Shown piece after piece: positions 50,573-58,362 of a stretch of 64,000 nt of DNA. This DNA is from Brachybacterium sillae (GTDB lineage: Bacteria; Actinomycetota; Actinomycetes; Actinomycetales; Dermabacteraceae): assembly GCF_025028335.1 (NCBI RefSeq), contig NZ_JAFEUW010000001.1, forward strand, positions 2,480,001 through 2,544,000, given 5' to 3'. The notes below the pieces were generated by a model. The model searched no databases, had not been told where the DNA came from, and worked only from the letters and a program-made list of their open reading frames with translations. Each line of letters starts with the position of its first letter. The first letter of the stretch is position 1. The translations under genes and the position numbers were made by a program.

Positions 50573-51880
50573 ATGACCACCCTCCCCACCCGCAACTGGT
50601 CCGGCGCCGTCGCACTGCGCCCGGCCGAGACGATCCTCGCGGCCTCGGAACGCGACGTCCTCGACGCCCTCGCCGCCGCCCGCCGACACGGCCACCCCCT
50701 GCGGGTCATCGGCGGTGGCCACTCCTTCACGCCACTGGCCGCGGCGGACGGGATCCTGCTGTCGCTGGACCGTCAACAGGGCGTGGTGCGGGTCGACGCG
50801 GAGACGGGGGAGGTCACGCTCCGTGCCGGTACCCGCCTGTGGCAGCTGCGCCAGCTGCTGGAGCCGTTCGGGCTGGCGCTGGCGAACATGGGGGACATCG
50901 ACAAACAGTCCGTCGGCGGTGCGATCGCCACCTCCACCCACGGCACCGGCGCCGCCTTCACCGGATACGCAGCGATGGTCACCGGCCTGCGGATCGCCCT
51001 CGCCGACGGCAGCATCGTCGACCTGTCCGCCCAGCAGGAGCCCGAACTGTTCGAGGCCGCCCGCGTGAACCTGGGGGCGCTCGGGGTGGTGCTCGAGGTG
51101 ACGATGCGGATGGTGCCGCGATTCCGCCTCGCCCTGCGGGAGGAGACCCGACCGCTGAGAGAGACGGTCGGTGGTTTCCTCGCCGACTGTGACCGCGACG
51201 ACCACCGCGAGTTCTACTGGTTCGTCGGCACCGACCGCACCACCGTCCGGATCACCGACCGGGTGCCCGCATCGACCCCCCGCTCCCGCCCCCACCCGGT
51301 GGCGGAGTTTTTGAGCCGGGAGGTCCTCGCCAACGGGGTGTGGGAACTGGCGTGCCGGGCCGGTTCCGCGCTGCCCGCGGCCCGCGGGCCCGTGGCCGAG
51401 ATCGGTTCGCGCCTGTTCGCCGGGGCCCCCTTCACGGATGATTCGCCGCGAGTGTTCACCGCCCCTTGCCGCGTGCGGTTCCACGAGTCCGAGTGGGCGA
51501 TCCCCGCGGAACGGTTCCAGGAGGCCTTCACCGCACTGCGGGAGCGTCTCGCCGCGGAGCGGATGCGCGTGACCTTCCCGATCGAGGTGCGCCGTGTCGC
51601 CGCCGACGATGTGTGGCTGTCCACCGCCCACGGCCGGGAGAGCGTCTACATCGCCGCGCACCAGTACTACCGGCAGGATGCCACCGAGTACCTGCGCTTG
51701 GTGCAGGAGGTCATGACGTCGTTCGAGGGCCGCCCGCACTGGGGGAAGATGCACTGGTTGCGGGCCGAGCAGCTGCGGCCGCTGTATCCGAGGTTCGATG
51801 ACTTCCTCACCCAGCGGGACCGGGTCGATCCCGACGGCGTGTTCCTCACCCCGTACCTGCGCAGCCTCCTCGGTCGCTGA
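50573..51880 (+). CDS. FAD-linked sugar-lactone / alditol oxidase
   Basis: A 435-residue VAO-family flavoprotein. The PCMH FAD-binding domain has VIGGGHSFTPLAAADGILLS (about 43-62) and GDIDKQSVGGAIATSTHGTG. The C-terminal D-arabinono-1,4-lactone oxidase domain includes FPIEVRRVAADDVWLST and RPHWGKMHWL (near 405). Likely substrates are aldonolactones or sugar alcohols, as in L-gulonolactone and alditol oxidases; the exact one cannot be told. AAGGAG precedes the ATG. It follows the broken PLP gene after 44 nt, perhaps a former two-gene unit. Confidence 0.9.
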   Translation: MTTLPTRNWSGAVALRPAETILAASERDVLDALAAARRHGHPLRVIGGGHSFTPLAAADGILLSLDRQQGVVRVDAETGEVTLRAGTRLWQLRQLLEPFGLALANMGDIDKQSVGGAIATSTHGTGAAFTGYAAMVTGLRIALADGSIVDLSAQQEPELFEAARVNLGALGVVLEVTMRMVPRFRLALREETRPLRETVGGFLADCDRDDHREFYWFVGTDRTTVRITDRVPASTPRSRPHPVAEFLSREVLANGVWELACRAGSALPAARGPVAEIGSRLFAGAPFTDDSPRVFTAPCRVRFHESEWAIPAERFQEAFTALRERLAAERMRVTFPIEVRRVAADDVWLSTAHGRESVYIAAHQYYRQDATEYLRLVQEVMTSFEGRPHWGKMHWLRAEQLRPLYPRFDDFLTQRDRVDPDGVFLTPYLRSLLGR

Positions 51881-51915
51881 CCGCGGGTCGGGTCGTGCCT
51901 CGGTGCCCTGCCTCC

Positions 51916-51921
51916 TAGGCT
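51916..51921 (+). promoter_or_regulatory. -10 box, leaderless promoter of the IMPase gene
   Basis: TAGGCT ends 6 nt before the ATG at 51928. Confidence 0.6.
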
Positions 51922-51927
51922 GGAGCC

Positions 51928-52782
51928 ATGAGCACCCCCGCCCCGTCCCAGATCCTCGACGCCTGCGCGGAGGCCGCCGCGCTCGCCTCAGATCACCTGC
52001 GCACCGTCGACACCCGCGGCCTCGCCCGTGAGGAGAAGACCGGGTTCCAGGACATCGTCACCGAGCATGACCGCGCCTGCGAGGGGATGATCGTCGCCCG
52101 GTTGCGTGACCTGCTGCCCCAGGCGCGGATCGTGGGGGAGGAGGGTGGCGCCCGTGACGCCGCCGACCAGGACCGCGGCGCCGCCTCGGGGCTGACCCTC
52201 TTCGTCGACCCGATCGACGGCACGAGTAATTTCGCCGCCGGGCTGCCGCTGTTCTGCGTGAGCATCGGCGCGGCCGTCGACGGACAGCTGGTGGCCGGCG
52301 TGGTCGATGCCCCTCTGCTGGGGCAGGTGTTCACCGCCGACGACGGACCCACGCGCCTGAACGGCCGCGACCTGCCGCCACGACCGACCCGCCCGGCGCA
52401 CCAGGCGATGGTGCTCAGCGACTTCCCCTCTGCTCGGGATCTGCGCAGCATCCCGGAGGTCGCGCGACAGTGGCTCCCGCGGCTGCGCACCGAGCATTCC
52501 GCCGTGAGGGGTCTCGGCACGGCGGCCCTGGAACTCGCGTGGGTCGCCGCCGGATGGGCCGACGCCACCGCGCTCACCTCGATCAAGCCGTGGGACGTCG
52601 CGGCCGGGTTCCACCTGGTGCGGCAGGCCGGTGGCAGCGTGCGCACCTGGCCGGGCACCGGTAACCCCTCAGCCCCCGACCATGAGCGCCCCGCCTATGT
52701 GGCCTGCACCGGGCCCGAGCGGCTTCCGCTGCTGGATGAGCTGCAGGAGGACGTGCAGGCCGCCCGGCAGGTCACGAGCTGA
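51928..52782 (+). CDS. Inositol monophosphatase family protein
   Basis: A 284-residue Mg-dependent, Li-sensitive-type phosphatase. It contains EEKTGFQDIVTEHDRACE, the metal site IVGEEGG, the core DPIDGTSNFAAGLPLF and the C-terminal IKPWDVAAGFHLVRQAGG. Members hydrolyse inositol phosphate, histidinol phosphate, fructose 1,6-bisphosphate or PAP, and sequence alone does not decide between them. The promoter appears leaderless. It is the last gene before tRNA-Ala. Confidence 0.92.
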   Translation: MSTPAPSQILDACAEAAALASDHLRTVDTRGLAREEKTGFQDIVTEHDRACEGMIVARLRDLLPQARIVGEEGGARDAADQDRGAASGLTLFVDPIDGTSNFAAGLPLFCVSIGAAVDGQLVAGVVDAPLLGQVFTADDGPTRLNGRDLPPRPTRPAHQAMVLSDFPSARDLRSIPEVARQWLPRLRTEHSAVRGLGTAALELAWVAAGWADATALTSIKPWDVAAGFHLVRQAGGSVRTWPGTGNPSAPDHERPAYVACTGPERLPLLDELQEDVQAARQVTS

Positions 52783-52920
52783 CGGCCGCGGATGAAGGCG
52801 CCCGCGCTGGCAGCGGCGAGCCGACAGCCGCCCTCGGGTGTGTGATCCTCGTCGCCGGGGCACGGCTGGGCGGCGGGTCGCCCCTGAGGGGTGCTAGGCT
52901 CGTACGGTCGCACGCGACAC

Positions 52921-52993
52921 GGGGCTATAGCTCAGTTGGTAGAGCGTTTCGTTCGCAATGAAAAGGTCAGGGGTTCGATTCCCCTTAGCTCCA
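52921..52993 (+). tRNA. tRNA-Ala (anticodon CGC)
   Basis: A 73-nt cloverleaf: acceptor GGGGCTA pairing TAGCTCC with the alanine identity pair G3-U70, D arm GCTC/GAGC, anticodon stem TTTCG/TGAAA with loop TTCGCAA (anticodon CGC, reading GCG), T arm AGGGG/CCCCT with TTCGATT, and discriminator A73. CCA is not encoded. A terminator with a T-run follows at about 53005-53042. Confidence 0.96.
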
Positions 52994-53004
52994 CGGATAC
53001 TGAG

Positions 53005-53042
53005 AGTCGCATCATCGTTGGAAAACGGTGGCGCGACTTTTC
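53005..53042 (+). terminator. Terminator of tRNA-Ala
   Basis: AGTCGC pairs with GCGACT, with extra pairing of ATCGTT/AACGGT inside, and is followed by TTTTC. Confidence 0.65.
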
Positions 53043-53217
53043 TGTTGGCTGGGGGCCACGGCTGGGACGGGGTGATCCCGGAGAGTACGGGCCGCAGCGC
53101 CGTGTCGGCGAGCCGTCGAACCGTGGAGCTGCCCAGGGGCACCGTTCCCCTCCCCGCGCCCCGAACGTCCCACCCCCGTGGGTCCGTTCCCCGTGGGTCC
53201 GGCCCCGCGACCCCGAT

Positions 53218-53272
53218 GCGTGGAGGATTTCGTGGGGAATGGACGGCGGATTCCCCACGAAATCCTCCACGC
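53218..53272. repeat. Inverted repeat, 22-23-bp perfect arms
   Basis: Arms 53218-53240 and 53250-53272 are exact complements, with core GGATTTCGTGGGGAA and a 9-nt loop GGACGGCGG. It is less GC-rich than the terminator palindromes nearby, has no T-run and lies far from the end of any gene, in the 383-bp gap between tRNA-Ala and the next gene. A 13-nt direct repeat, CCCCGTGGGTCCG, occurs twice just upstream (53173-53200). Confidence 0.8.
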
Positions 53273-53376
53273 GTGGAACGGGCCGGGTGTCGCGCCGGGC
53301 GTCGACCCCCGGGAAGCCTGCCGTCCAGCATCATGGTCTCCACGCGACGACACCCCAGCAGCGAGGGCAGGTGAGG

Positions 53377-53691
53377 ATGGGCATCACACGAGACGACGTC
53401 GTGGCTGCGCGGGCGGAAGCGGCCCGTGCCCACAGCGAGGTGATGGGTGACCGCAACGCGTGCGCCCGCGCCAAGTCGGGAGAGGCATTCCCGGCCGGCA
53501 AGTTCTGGGAGGGGAAGACAGCCGCCCTCGGGGAACTGTTGCGCACCGCCGACGATGACCTGGTCGTCTCGGCGACACGCCTGCGGGACCAGTGGCAGGA
53601 CAGGCCCGTCGCCGGGCCCGAAGGAGAAGCCCGCGCCTACCGGCAGGGCGGCGTGGACGCGCTCACCGAGCTGATCGCGGCGGCCTCCTGA
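53377..53691 (+). CDS. Hypothetical helical protein
   Basis: A 104-residue protein I do not recognise. It is mostly predicted helix (DDVVAARAEAARAHSEVMGD, then TAALGELLRTADDDLVVSAT), Ala-rich, soluble and without cysteine clusters or membrane segments. ALTELIAAAS ends the chain. The ATG at 53377 has GTGAGG before it, and an in-frame GTG at 53371 is possible. It lies in the accessory stretch between tRNA-Ala and metY. Codon usage looks like the rest of the window, so it could be real, but no homologue comes to mind. Confidence 0.45.
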   Translation: MGITRDDVVAARAEAARAHSEVMGDRNACARAKSGEAFPAGKFWEGKTAALGELLRTADDDLVVSATRLRDQWQDRPVAGPEGEARAYRQGGVDALTELIAAAS

Positions 53692-53715
53692 TGTCGCCCG
53701 GGGACAGCAATCCCC

Positions 53716-53759
53716 GGCCCGATCCGTTCACCCCGTCGCCGCGGCGAACCCCCGCTCCA
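53716..53759 (-). repeat. Diverged copy of the metY 3' end (direct repeat, copy A)
   Basis: 44 nt matching 55407-55450 at 38 positions and in the same orientation. On the minus strand it reads MERGFAAATG-stop against LERGFAAAAG-stop at the end of MetY. No further metY sequence is recognisable beside it. Confidence 0.75.
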
Positions 53760-53938
53760 TCGCCCACTGATCCCGGGTCCCAGGTCCGCGCACTCCATGG
53801 TGTCGGGGGCCGCGCCTCCCGCAGTTCGACCGGCGCAAGGGGCGGGACGACGAGCCGGCCGATGCGGTCGCCGGCTGCCACCGTGGGGGCGCGGGCGATG
53901 CGTATGGTGGCGTGACGGGAGGCGGTCGTGGGGCCCTC

Positions 53939-54681
53939 TCAATCGCTCGGCAGTCGAACGAGATATGCGGATCGCCACTGCTTGCCGGTGACCCATACCA
54001 AGCCGGGGTCCTCGCCATCGGTGGCGATGCCGTTGAGCGCACGACGGTGGTCACCGGACCCCTTCGGGGTCTGTGTGCGCCGTTCGAGTTCAGCGATGTC
54101 GGAGAGGTCCCACGAACGAGAGACATCCCCGGTGGTCGGATCGACGAGGTGCAGGGTGGAGGAACCGTCAGGCACGGCCAGGATCGCCCCGTCCACCATG
54201 CACATCCCCCAGACCACGCCCGTGCTGGGGAGGGGATCGACGGACTCGTCTTCCGGTGCAACGCTCCAGGCCGTAGCGCCGTCGAGGCTACCGATCATCA
54301 GGTGGCCCTCCGAGGTGGCCGTGAGCCCTTCGGAGAAGGTCTCCCCGGGATGTCGAGTCGTTGCACCTCGTCTCCCGTGGATGGATCGAGAAGGCCAAAG
54401 GCCGATGTGCCGGAGGACGCGAGGGTCAGTGATCGATTGCGCGGGGCTTCCGGGTCGTCCACCACCGTCTGGGCCAGAAGGACTTTTCCGTCCACACGAA
54501 CACTCTCGAACCCCTGGACCGTCTCGGGTGATACGGGGATCGATCTCACCACCTCGACATCTCCCTCACTCTGGAAGGCACACCCGACGGGAAGGAGATC
54601 CACCAGGGCGAGAGTGATGTAATGGCGCCGCACAGGCGCTATGGCCTGCGGTGAGCACGCCGGACTCGGCGCTTCCCTCAC
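53939..54681 (-). pseudogene. Glutaminyl-peptide cyclotransferase-like gene, frameshifted
   Basis: Two frames joined by a one-base loss in the G run at 54343-54346. The first (from a GTG at 54681) has a lipobox-like LLPVGC, then EVVRSIPVSPETVQGFESVR and LLDPSTGDEVQRLDIPG. The second continues ETFSEGLTATSEGHLMIGSL, AVPDGSSTLHLVDPTTGDVS and LNGIATDG..GLVWVTGKQW. These are strands of the five-bladed propeller of glutamine cyclotransferases, and the C-terminal LNGIA...VTGK motif is the best evidence. The GTG overlaps the yoeB stop. Probably a former lipoprotein enzyme. Confidence 0.75.
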
Positions 54682-54938
54682 GGCCCGTAGTGATAGCGGC
54701 AGCTGGCGATGCGGATCTCATTCTGGACGACCTTGTAGACCAGTCGGTGCTCGTCGGTGATGCGTCTCGACCAGTAGCCGGAAAGTCCGTGCTTCAGTGC
54801 CTCGGGTTTTCCGATGCCCTCATTTCCGTTGCGGGAGATGTCCTTGATGAGTTGGTTGATGCGCTTGAGAGTGCGACGATCCTCGGTCTGCCACCACAGG
54901 TAGTCCTCCCAGGCCGCCTCATCCCAGACGAGGACCAC
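54678..54938 (-). CDS. yoeB: Toxin YoeB (mRNA interferase)
   Basis: An 86-residue RelE-superfamily toxin that cleaves mRNA in the ribosomal A site. Compared with E. coli YoeB the catalytic residues fall at the same numbers: Glu46 in KPEALK, Arg65 in SRRITDEHRLVY, and His83 and Tyr84 in CRYHYGP. It starts 3 nt after the yefM stop and should be co-transcribed and co-regulated with it. It appears intact, so the antitoxin is presumably required. Confidence 0.96.
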   Translation of the reverse strand: MVLVWDEAAWEDYLWWQTEDRRTLKRINQLIKDISRNGNEGIGKPEALKHGLSGYWSRRITDEHRLVYKVVQNEIRIASCRYHYGP

Positions 54939-54941
54939 GCC

Positions 54942-55196
54942 TCACTCCTCGATGAGGCCGTGACGGGTTCCGCCACCGCGCTCCAGGTTCTCGATGGAGT
55001 CCAGGAGTCGACGCGCGTTGGTGGGGGAGCGGAGAAGGTAAGCGGTCTCTCGCAAGGACTCATAGTCCGCCAGGGAGACGAGCACGACGGGCTCATGGCC
55101 GGCGCGCGTGATGATGGTCTCCTCCCGATTGTTCACGACATCATCGAGCACCTGCGCATAGTTCGCGCGAGACTCCGTGTAGCTCATGGTCTTCAC
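54942..55196 (-). CDS. yefM: Antitoxin YefM
   Basis: Phd/YefM-family antitoxin of 84 residues. The N-terminal DNA-binding part MSYTESRANYAQVLDDVVNN is followed by EETIITRAGHEPVVLVSLAD and a C-terminal tail that wraps the toxin (SPTNARRLLDSIENLERG). The GTG at 55196 is chosen because GGAGG is 6-7 nt upstream; an ATG at 55187 is the alternative. It represses its own operon together with YoeB, consistent with the paired TGTAC palindromes just upstream. Confidence 0.95.
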   Translation of the reverse strand: MKTMSYTESRANYAQVLDDVVNNREETIITRAGHEPVVLVSLADYESLRETAYLLRSPTNARRLLDSIENLERGGGTRHGLIEE

Positions 55197-55200
55197 AGCT

Positions 55201-55231
55201 CACCTCCTGTACGTGAAACTGTACAGAGGTG
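55201..55231 (-). promoter_or_regulatory. YefM-YoeB operator (two TGTAC palindromes)
   Basis: TGTACG (55208-55213) and TGTACA (55220-55225) have centres exactly 12 bp apart, within a larger imperfect inverted repeat (CACCTC...GAGGTG) that includes the yefM ribosome binding site. The E. coli yefM operator likewise has a long and a short palindrome with TGTACA cores 12 bp apart. Confidence 0.8.
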
Positions 55232-55406
55232 CTTGTCTCGCGGCAAGAGGTCTGAGGGGCTCCGCACACCCCAGACGCTCCCCACACGGCCTGGATCGCG
55301 CCGCCTGCCCCCGTCACGGGAGAAAGTCGCGTCTGCGCCTCCACCACCACCGGCGGATGCCGGATGGGGGTCGAGGCGGTCCCAGCGCGCTTACCCTCGC
55401 GAATTC

Positions 55407-55450
55407 GGCTCGACCCGCTCACCCCGCCGCCGCGGCGAAGCCCCGTTCCA
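55407..55450 (-). repeat. metY 3' end (direct repeat, copy B)
   Basis: Partner of 53716-53759 (38 of 44 positions identical). This copy contains the functional metY stop codon. The 1.65 kb between the copies carries the cyclotransferase remnant and yefM-yoeB. Confidence 0.75.
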
Positions 55451-56750
55451 GGTCGGCCAGGATGTCGTCGATCGCCTCGATGCCGACGGACAGCCGCACC
55501 AGACCGGGGGTGACTCCGGCGGCGCGCTGCTCGTCCTCGGTGAGCTGCGAGTGCGTGGTCGACGCCGGGTGGATCACCAACGACCGCACATCGCCGACGT
55601 TCGCCACGTGGTGGTGCAGCTGCAGGGCGTCGACGAAGCGGGCCCCGGCGTCACGGCCCCCGGCGATCTCGAACGCTACGATCGCACCCGCGCCCCGGGG
55701 CAGCAGCGTCGCGGCACGCTCACGCCACGGGCTGGTCGACGCCGAGGGGTGCGCCACCGACTCCACCTGCGCGTGCCCCTCCAGGAACTCGACCACGCGG
55801 CGGGCGTTGGACACATGCCGTTCCATCCGCAGCGACAGCGTCTCGAGCCCCAGGTTCACCAGGAACGCGTTGAACGGGGAGATCGCGGAGCCGTAGTCCC
55901 GCAGCAGCTGCACCCGCGCCTTGAGGATGTACGACAGATTCGCCCCCAGCGGCCCGTCCGCCCCCAGATCCCGCGCATACACGAGGCCGTTGTAGGAGGT
56001 GTCCGGTTCGGTGAAACCGGGGAACCGCTCCGGGTGGGCGCCGTAGTCGAAGCGGCCGGAGTCGACGATCACCCCGGCGATGGAGGTGCCGTGGCCCCCG
56101 AGGTACTTGGTGGCGGAATGGACGACCACGTCGGCACCGTGCTCGATCGGTTGCAGCAGGTACGGGGTGGCGAGGGTGTTGTCGACGATCAGCGGCACGC
56201 CGACCTCGTGGGCGATTCGGGAGATCCCCGGCACGTCGAGCACATCCCCGCGGGGGTTGCCGAGGGTCTCCCCGAAGAACGCCTTCGTGGTGGGCCGCAC
56301 GGCACCGCGCCAGGCGTCGAGGTCGTCGGGATCCTGCACGAAGGTGGTCTCGATCCCGACCTTCGCCAGGGTGTGCTTGAACAGGTTCTGGGTGCCGCCG
56401 TACAGGGAGGCCGAGACGACGACATGATCACCGGCCCCGGCGAGGTTCAGGATCGCGAAGGACACCGCGGCCTGACCGGAGGCGAGCAGCAGCGCGCCGA
56501 CCCCGCCCTCCAGCGACGCGATCTTCCGCTCCACCACATCCTGGGTGGGGTTGCCGATGCGGGTGTACAGGGGGTCGAGGTCGGCCAGGGCGAACCGGTC
56601 GGCCGCGACCTGCGAACTGGGGAAGTCGTAGGATGTGGTCTGCACGATCGGCAGTGCCGTCGCCCCGAAGGTGTGCGGCTGCTCGGAACCGGCGTGGATC
56701 TGGCGGGTCGCGAAATCCCAGGCGGAGCGGATGTCGGCGTCGGTGCTCAC
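55419..56750 (-). CDS. metY: O-acetylhomoserine sulfhydrylase
   Basis: PLP enzyme of the Cys/Met metabolism family that makes homocysteine from O-acetylhomoserine and sulfide. In its 443 residues the Schiff-base Lys215 lies in HSATKYLGGHGTSIAG. YTRIGNPTQDVVERKIASLE, GETLGNPRGDVLDVPGI and VGDVRSLVIHPASTTHSQL are characteristic of MetY as against cystathionine synthases. The GTG start has GAGGAGG 6 nt upstream. metX, its usual partner, is not present; the next gene is an unrelated hydrolase. I saw no SAM riboswitch in the 170-nt upstream gap. Confidence 0.95.
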   Translation of the reverse strand: MSTDADIRSAWDFATRQIHAGSEQPHTFGATALPIVQTTSYDFPSSQVAADRFALADLDPLYTRIGNPTQDVVERKIASLEGGVGALLLASGQAAVSFAILNLAGAGDHVVVSASLYGGTQNLFKHTLAKVGIETTFVQDPDDLDAWRGAVRPTTKAFFGETLGNPRGDVLDVPGISRIAHEVGVPLIVDNTLATPYLLQPIEHGADVVVHSATKYLGGHGTSIAGVIVDSGRFDYGAHPERFPGFTEPDTSYNGLVYARDLGADGPLGANLSYILKARVQLLRDYGSAISPFNAFLVNLGLETLSLRMERHVSNARRVVEFLEGHAQVESVAHPSASTSPWRERAATLLPRGAGAIVAFEIAGGRDAGARFVDALQLHHHVANVGDVRSLVIHPASTTHSQLTEDEQRAAGVTPGLVRLSVGIEAIDDILADLERGFAAAAG

Positions 56751-56919
56751 AGGGGCCTCCTCAGTGCGGTGCGGGACGGTCGCTGCCCGAGCCTGGCACG
56801 CGGTTCCACACGACGGCCATCTCCTGTTCACACGCCGTCACGCCGGCCCCACCCCACTCACCCAGCACGGGCCCCTGCCATGACCGCATGCCGCACAGCC
56901 CCGGAGCACCCACTCCCGC

Positions 56920-57621
56920 ATGACCCGCTCCGTCGTCCTCATCCACGCCGTGCGCTCCTCCCCGACGATGTGGGAGGGGCAGGAACGCCGTCTGCGGGAC
57001 CGCCGGTTCCATGTGGAGGCCCCCAGCCTCCCCGGTCACGGCGAGCGGCCCGGGGAGCAGTTCACCCCGGAGGGTGCGCTGGCGACGATCGGTACGGCCG
57101 TCGCCCGGTGCCCGGAGCCGCCGGTCCTCGTCGGTCTGTCGCTCGGCGGCTACCTCACGCTCCATTGGGCTGCGCAGTCACCCGGGCGGCTGCATGCGGT
57201 GGTCGCCGCCGACTGCACAATCGTGCCCGGCCCGGCCCTCGCGGGCGCCTACGGGGCGTGGCTGCTGGCGAAGGACCTGCTGCCGCGGGACTCCGACGCC
57301 CGCTCCCACCGCACCTTCGCGCGAGTGAACTCCCGCAAGGCCGCCGAGCGGTACTACGGAGGGGGTCGTGCCCACGGGGTGGTGCGGGGTGTCACCCGCA
57401 TGGTCGGGGGCATCGACCTGCTGGCCGACATCGCCGCGATCGACATGCCGATCACCTTCGTCAACGGTGAGCACGACCCGTTCCGCCGTCACGAGCAGCG
57501 CTGCCAGGCCGCGGCGCGGGAGGGTCGGCTGCGGATCCTCGAGGACGCCGGTCACATTGCGAACCTCAACCGGCCCAAGCGCTTCACCCGCATCATCGTC
57601 GACGCCGCCCGCGCCACCTGA
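56920..57621 (+). CDS. Alpha/beta hydrolase
   Basis: A 233-residue hydrolase of unknown substrate. The nucleophile Ser74 lies in GLSLGG (72-77). VVLIHAVRSSPTMW forms the oxyanion region, Asp occurs in VNGEHDPFRR and the catalytic His in LEDAGHIANL. A small cap domain covers about 110-170. The ATG has no good ribosome binding site and no clear -10 box, so the start is less certain. It is divergent from metY; a role in methionine synthesis is not supported, since metX is larger and has different motifs. Confidence 0.88.
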   Translation: MTRSVVLIHAVRSSPTMWEGQERRLRDRRFHVEAPSLPGHGERPGEQFTPEGALATIGTAVARCPEPPVLVGLSLGGYLTLHWAAQSPGRLHAVVAADCTIVPGPALAGAYGAWLLAKDLLPRDSDARSHRTFARVNSRKAAERYYGGGRAHGVVRGVTRMVGGIDLLADIAAIDMPITFVNGEHDPFRRHEQRCQAAAREGRLRILEDAGHIANLNRPKRFTRIIVDAARAT

Positions 57622-57659
57622 GCGACCACGGTGCGGCGACCGGCCCGCCGGGAGGTGAG

Positions 57660-58310
57660 TCAGCGTCGCCGGGTGCGCAGCACCAGGTCCCAGCGATGCC
57701 CGGCGCCCTGCCCGGTGGGGACATGGCGTTCGCGGCGTTCCTCCGTGTCGATGACCCAACTCTCATCCAGGACGGCGCGCACCTCGGCGGGATCGGTGAC
57801 GATCTCCCGCAGGACGTGGTGATGATGCTCGTCGTCGGCGGCGAGGTCGTGGTGGACGAACAGGAGGGTCCCGCCGGGTGCCACCAGACCGGCCAGACGG
57901 TGGAGCGCTGCGGCACTCTGCTCCCGGGGGATCACCGGGTACATCGCCGAGACGAGGTCGAATCCCTCAGGGGGAAGGTCCGCCTCCAGGAACGGGGCCA
58001 CGAGGGTGTGGAGGGTGACACCGGCCGCCTCGGCGGCGTTCTCGGCACGCTCCACGGCACGGCGGGAGATGTCCAGGGCCGTCACCTCCCACCCCTGGGC
58101 GGCGAGCCAGACCGCGTCGGCACCCTCACCGCAGCCCACGTCGAGAGCGCGGCCAGGGCGAAGGGCGGAGACCTCGGTGGTCAGCGAAGTATTCGGGGCG
58201 CCGCTCCAGATGGCGGTCCCGGCGTACCGGGCGTCCCAATGGGCGGCGGAGAACCGATCCTCGGGCGTCTCGGAAGTGGCGGGCGGGGTGTCCGGGGGAG
58301 AGGTCGACAT
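57660..58310 (-). CDS. SAM-dependent methyltransferase (class I)
   Basis: A 216-residue Rossmann-fold methyltransferase. Motif I ALDVGCGEGADAVWLAAQGW binds SAM, followed by VTALDISRRAVERAE (acidic residue after strand 2) and FDLVSAMYPV (motif IV). WDARYAGTAIWSGAPNTSL before motif I is typical of the TehB/thiopurine-like group, which can act on tellurite, thiols or small acids. The ATG at 58310 is chosen because GACAAT lies 7 nt upstream; an ATG three codons earlier is possible. The substrate is unknown. Confidence 0.88.
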   Translation of the reverse strand: MSTSPPDTPPATSETPEDRFSAAHWDARYAGTAIWSGAPNTSLTTEVSALRPGRALDVGCGEGADAVWLAAQGWEVTALDISRRAVERAENAAEAAGVTLHTLVAPFLEADLPPEGFDLVSAMYPVIPREQSAAALHRLAGLVAPGGTLLFVHHDLAADDEHHHHVLREIVTDPAEVRAVLDESWVIDTEERRERHVPTGQGAGHRWDLVLRTRRR

Positions 58311-58317
58311 GAGGACC

Positions 58318-58323
58318 ATTGTC
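58318..58323 (-). promoter_or_regulatory. -10 box, leaderless promoter of the methyltransferase gene
   Basis: GACAAT on the minus strand ends 7 nt before the ATG at 58310. Confidence 0.5.
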
Positions 58324-58350
58324 GTCCCTGGCGGCGCCGGTCCCGCCGTC

Positions 58351-58356
58351 TACGCT
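58351..58356 (+). promoter_or_regulatory. -10 box, leaderless promoter of the LysR-like gene
   Basis: TACGCT ends 6 nt before the ATG at 58363. Confidence 0.6.
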
Positions 58357-58362
58357 GGGCGC

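Noticed and set aside
52921-53376. tRNA-Ala as attachment site of an integrated element
   Set aside because: No integrase gene and no second copy of the tRNA 3' end were found in the following sequence.
53728-54261. A 177-codon minus-strand frame ending in ERGFAAATG
   Set aside because: It spans the cyclotransferase remnant in a different frame. Only its last ten codons resemble MetY, so it is the direct repeat and not a gene.
56751-56919. SAM riboswitch upstream of metY
   Set aside because: I looked for SAM-I, SAM-II and SAM-IV core sequences on the minus strand. A GGTCATGG stretch is the only resemblance, and no matching pairing partner or pseudoknot was found.
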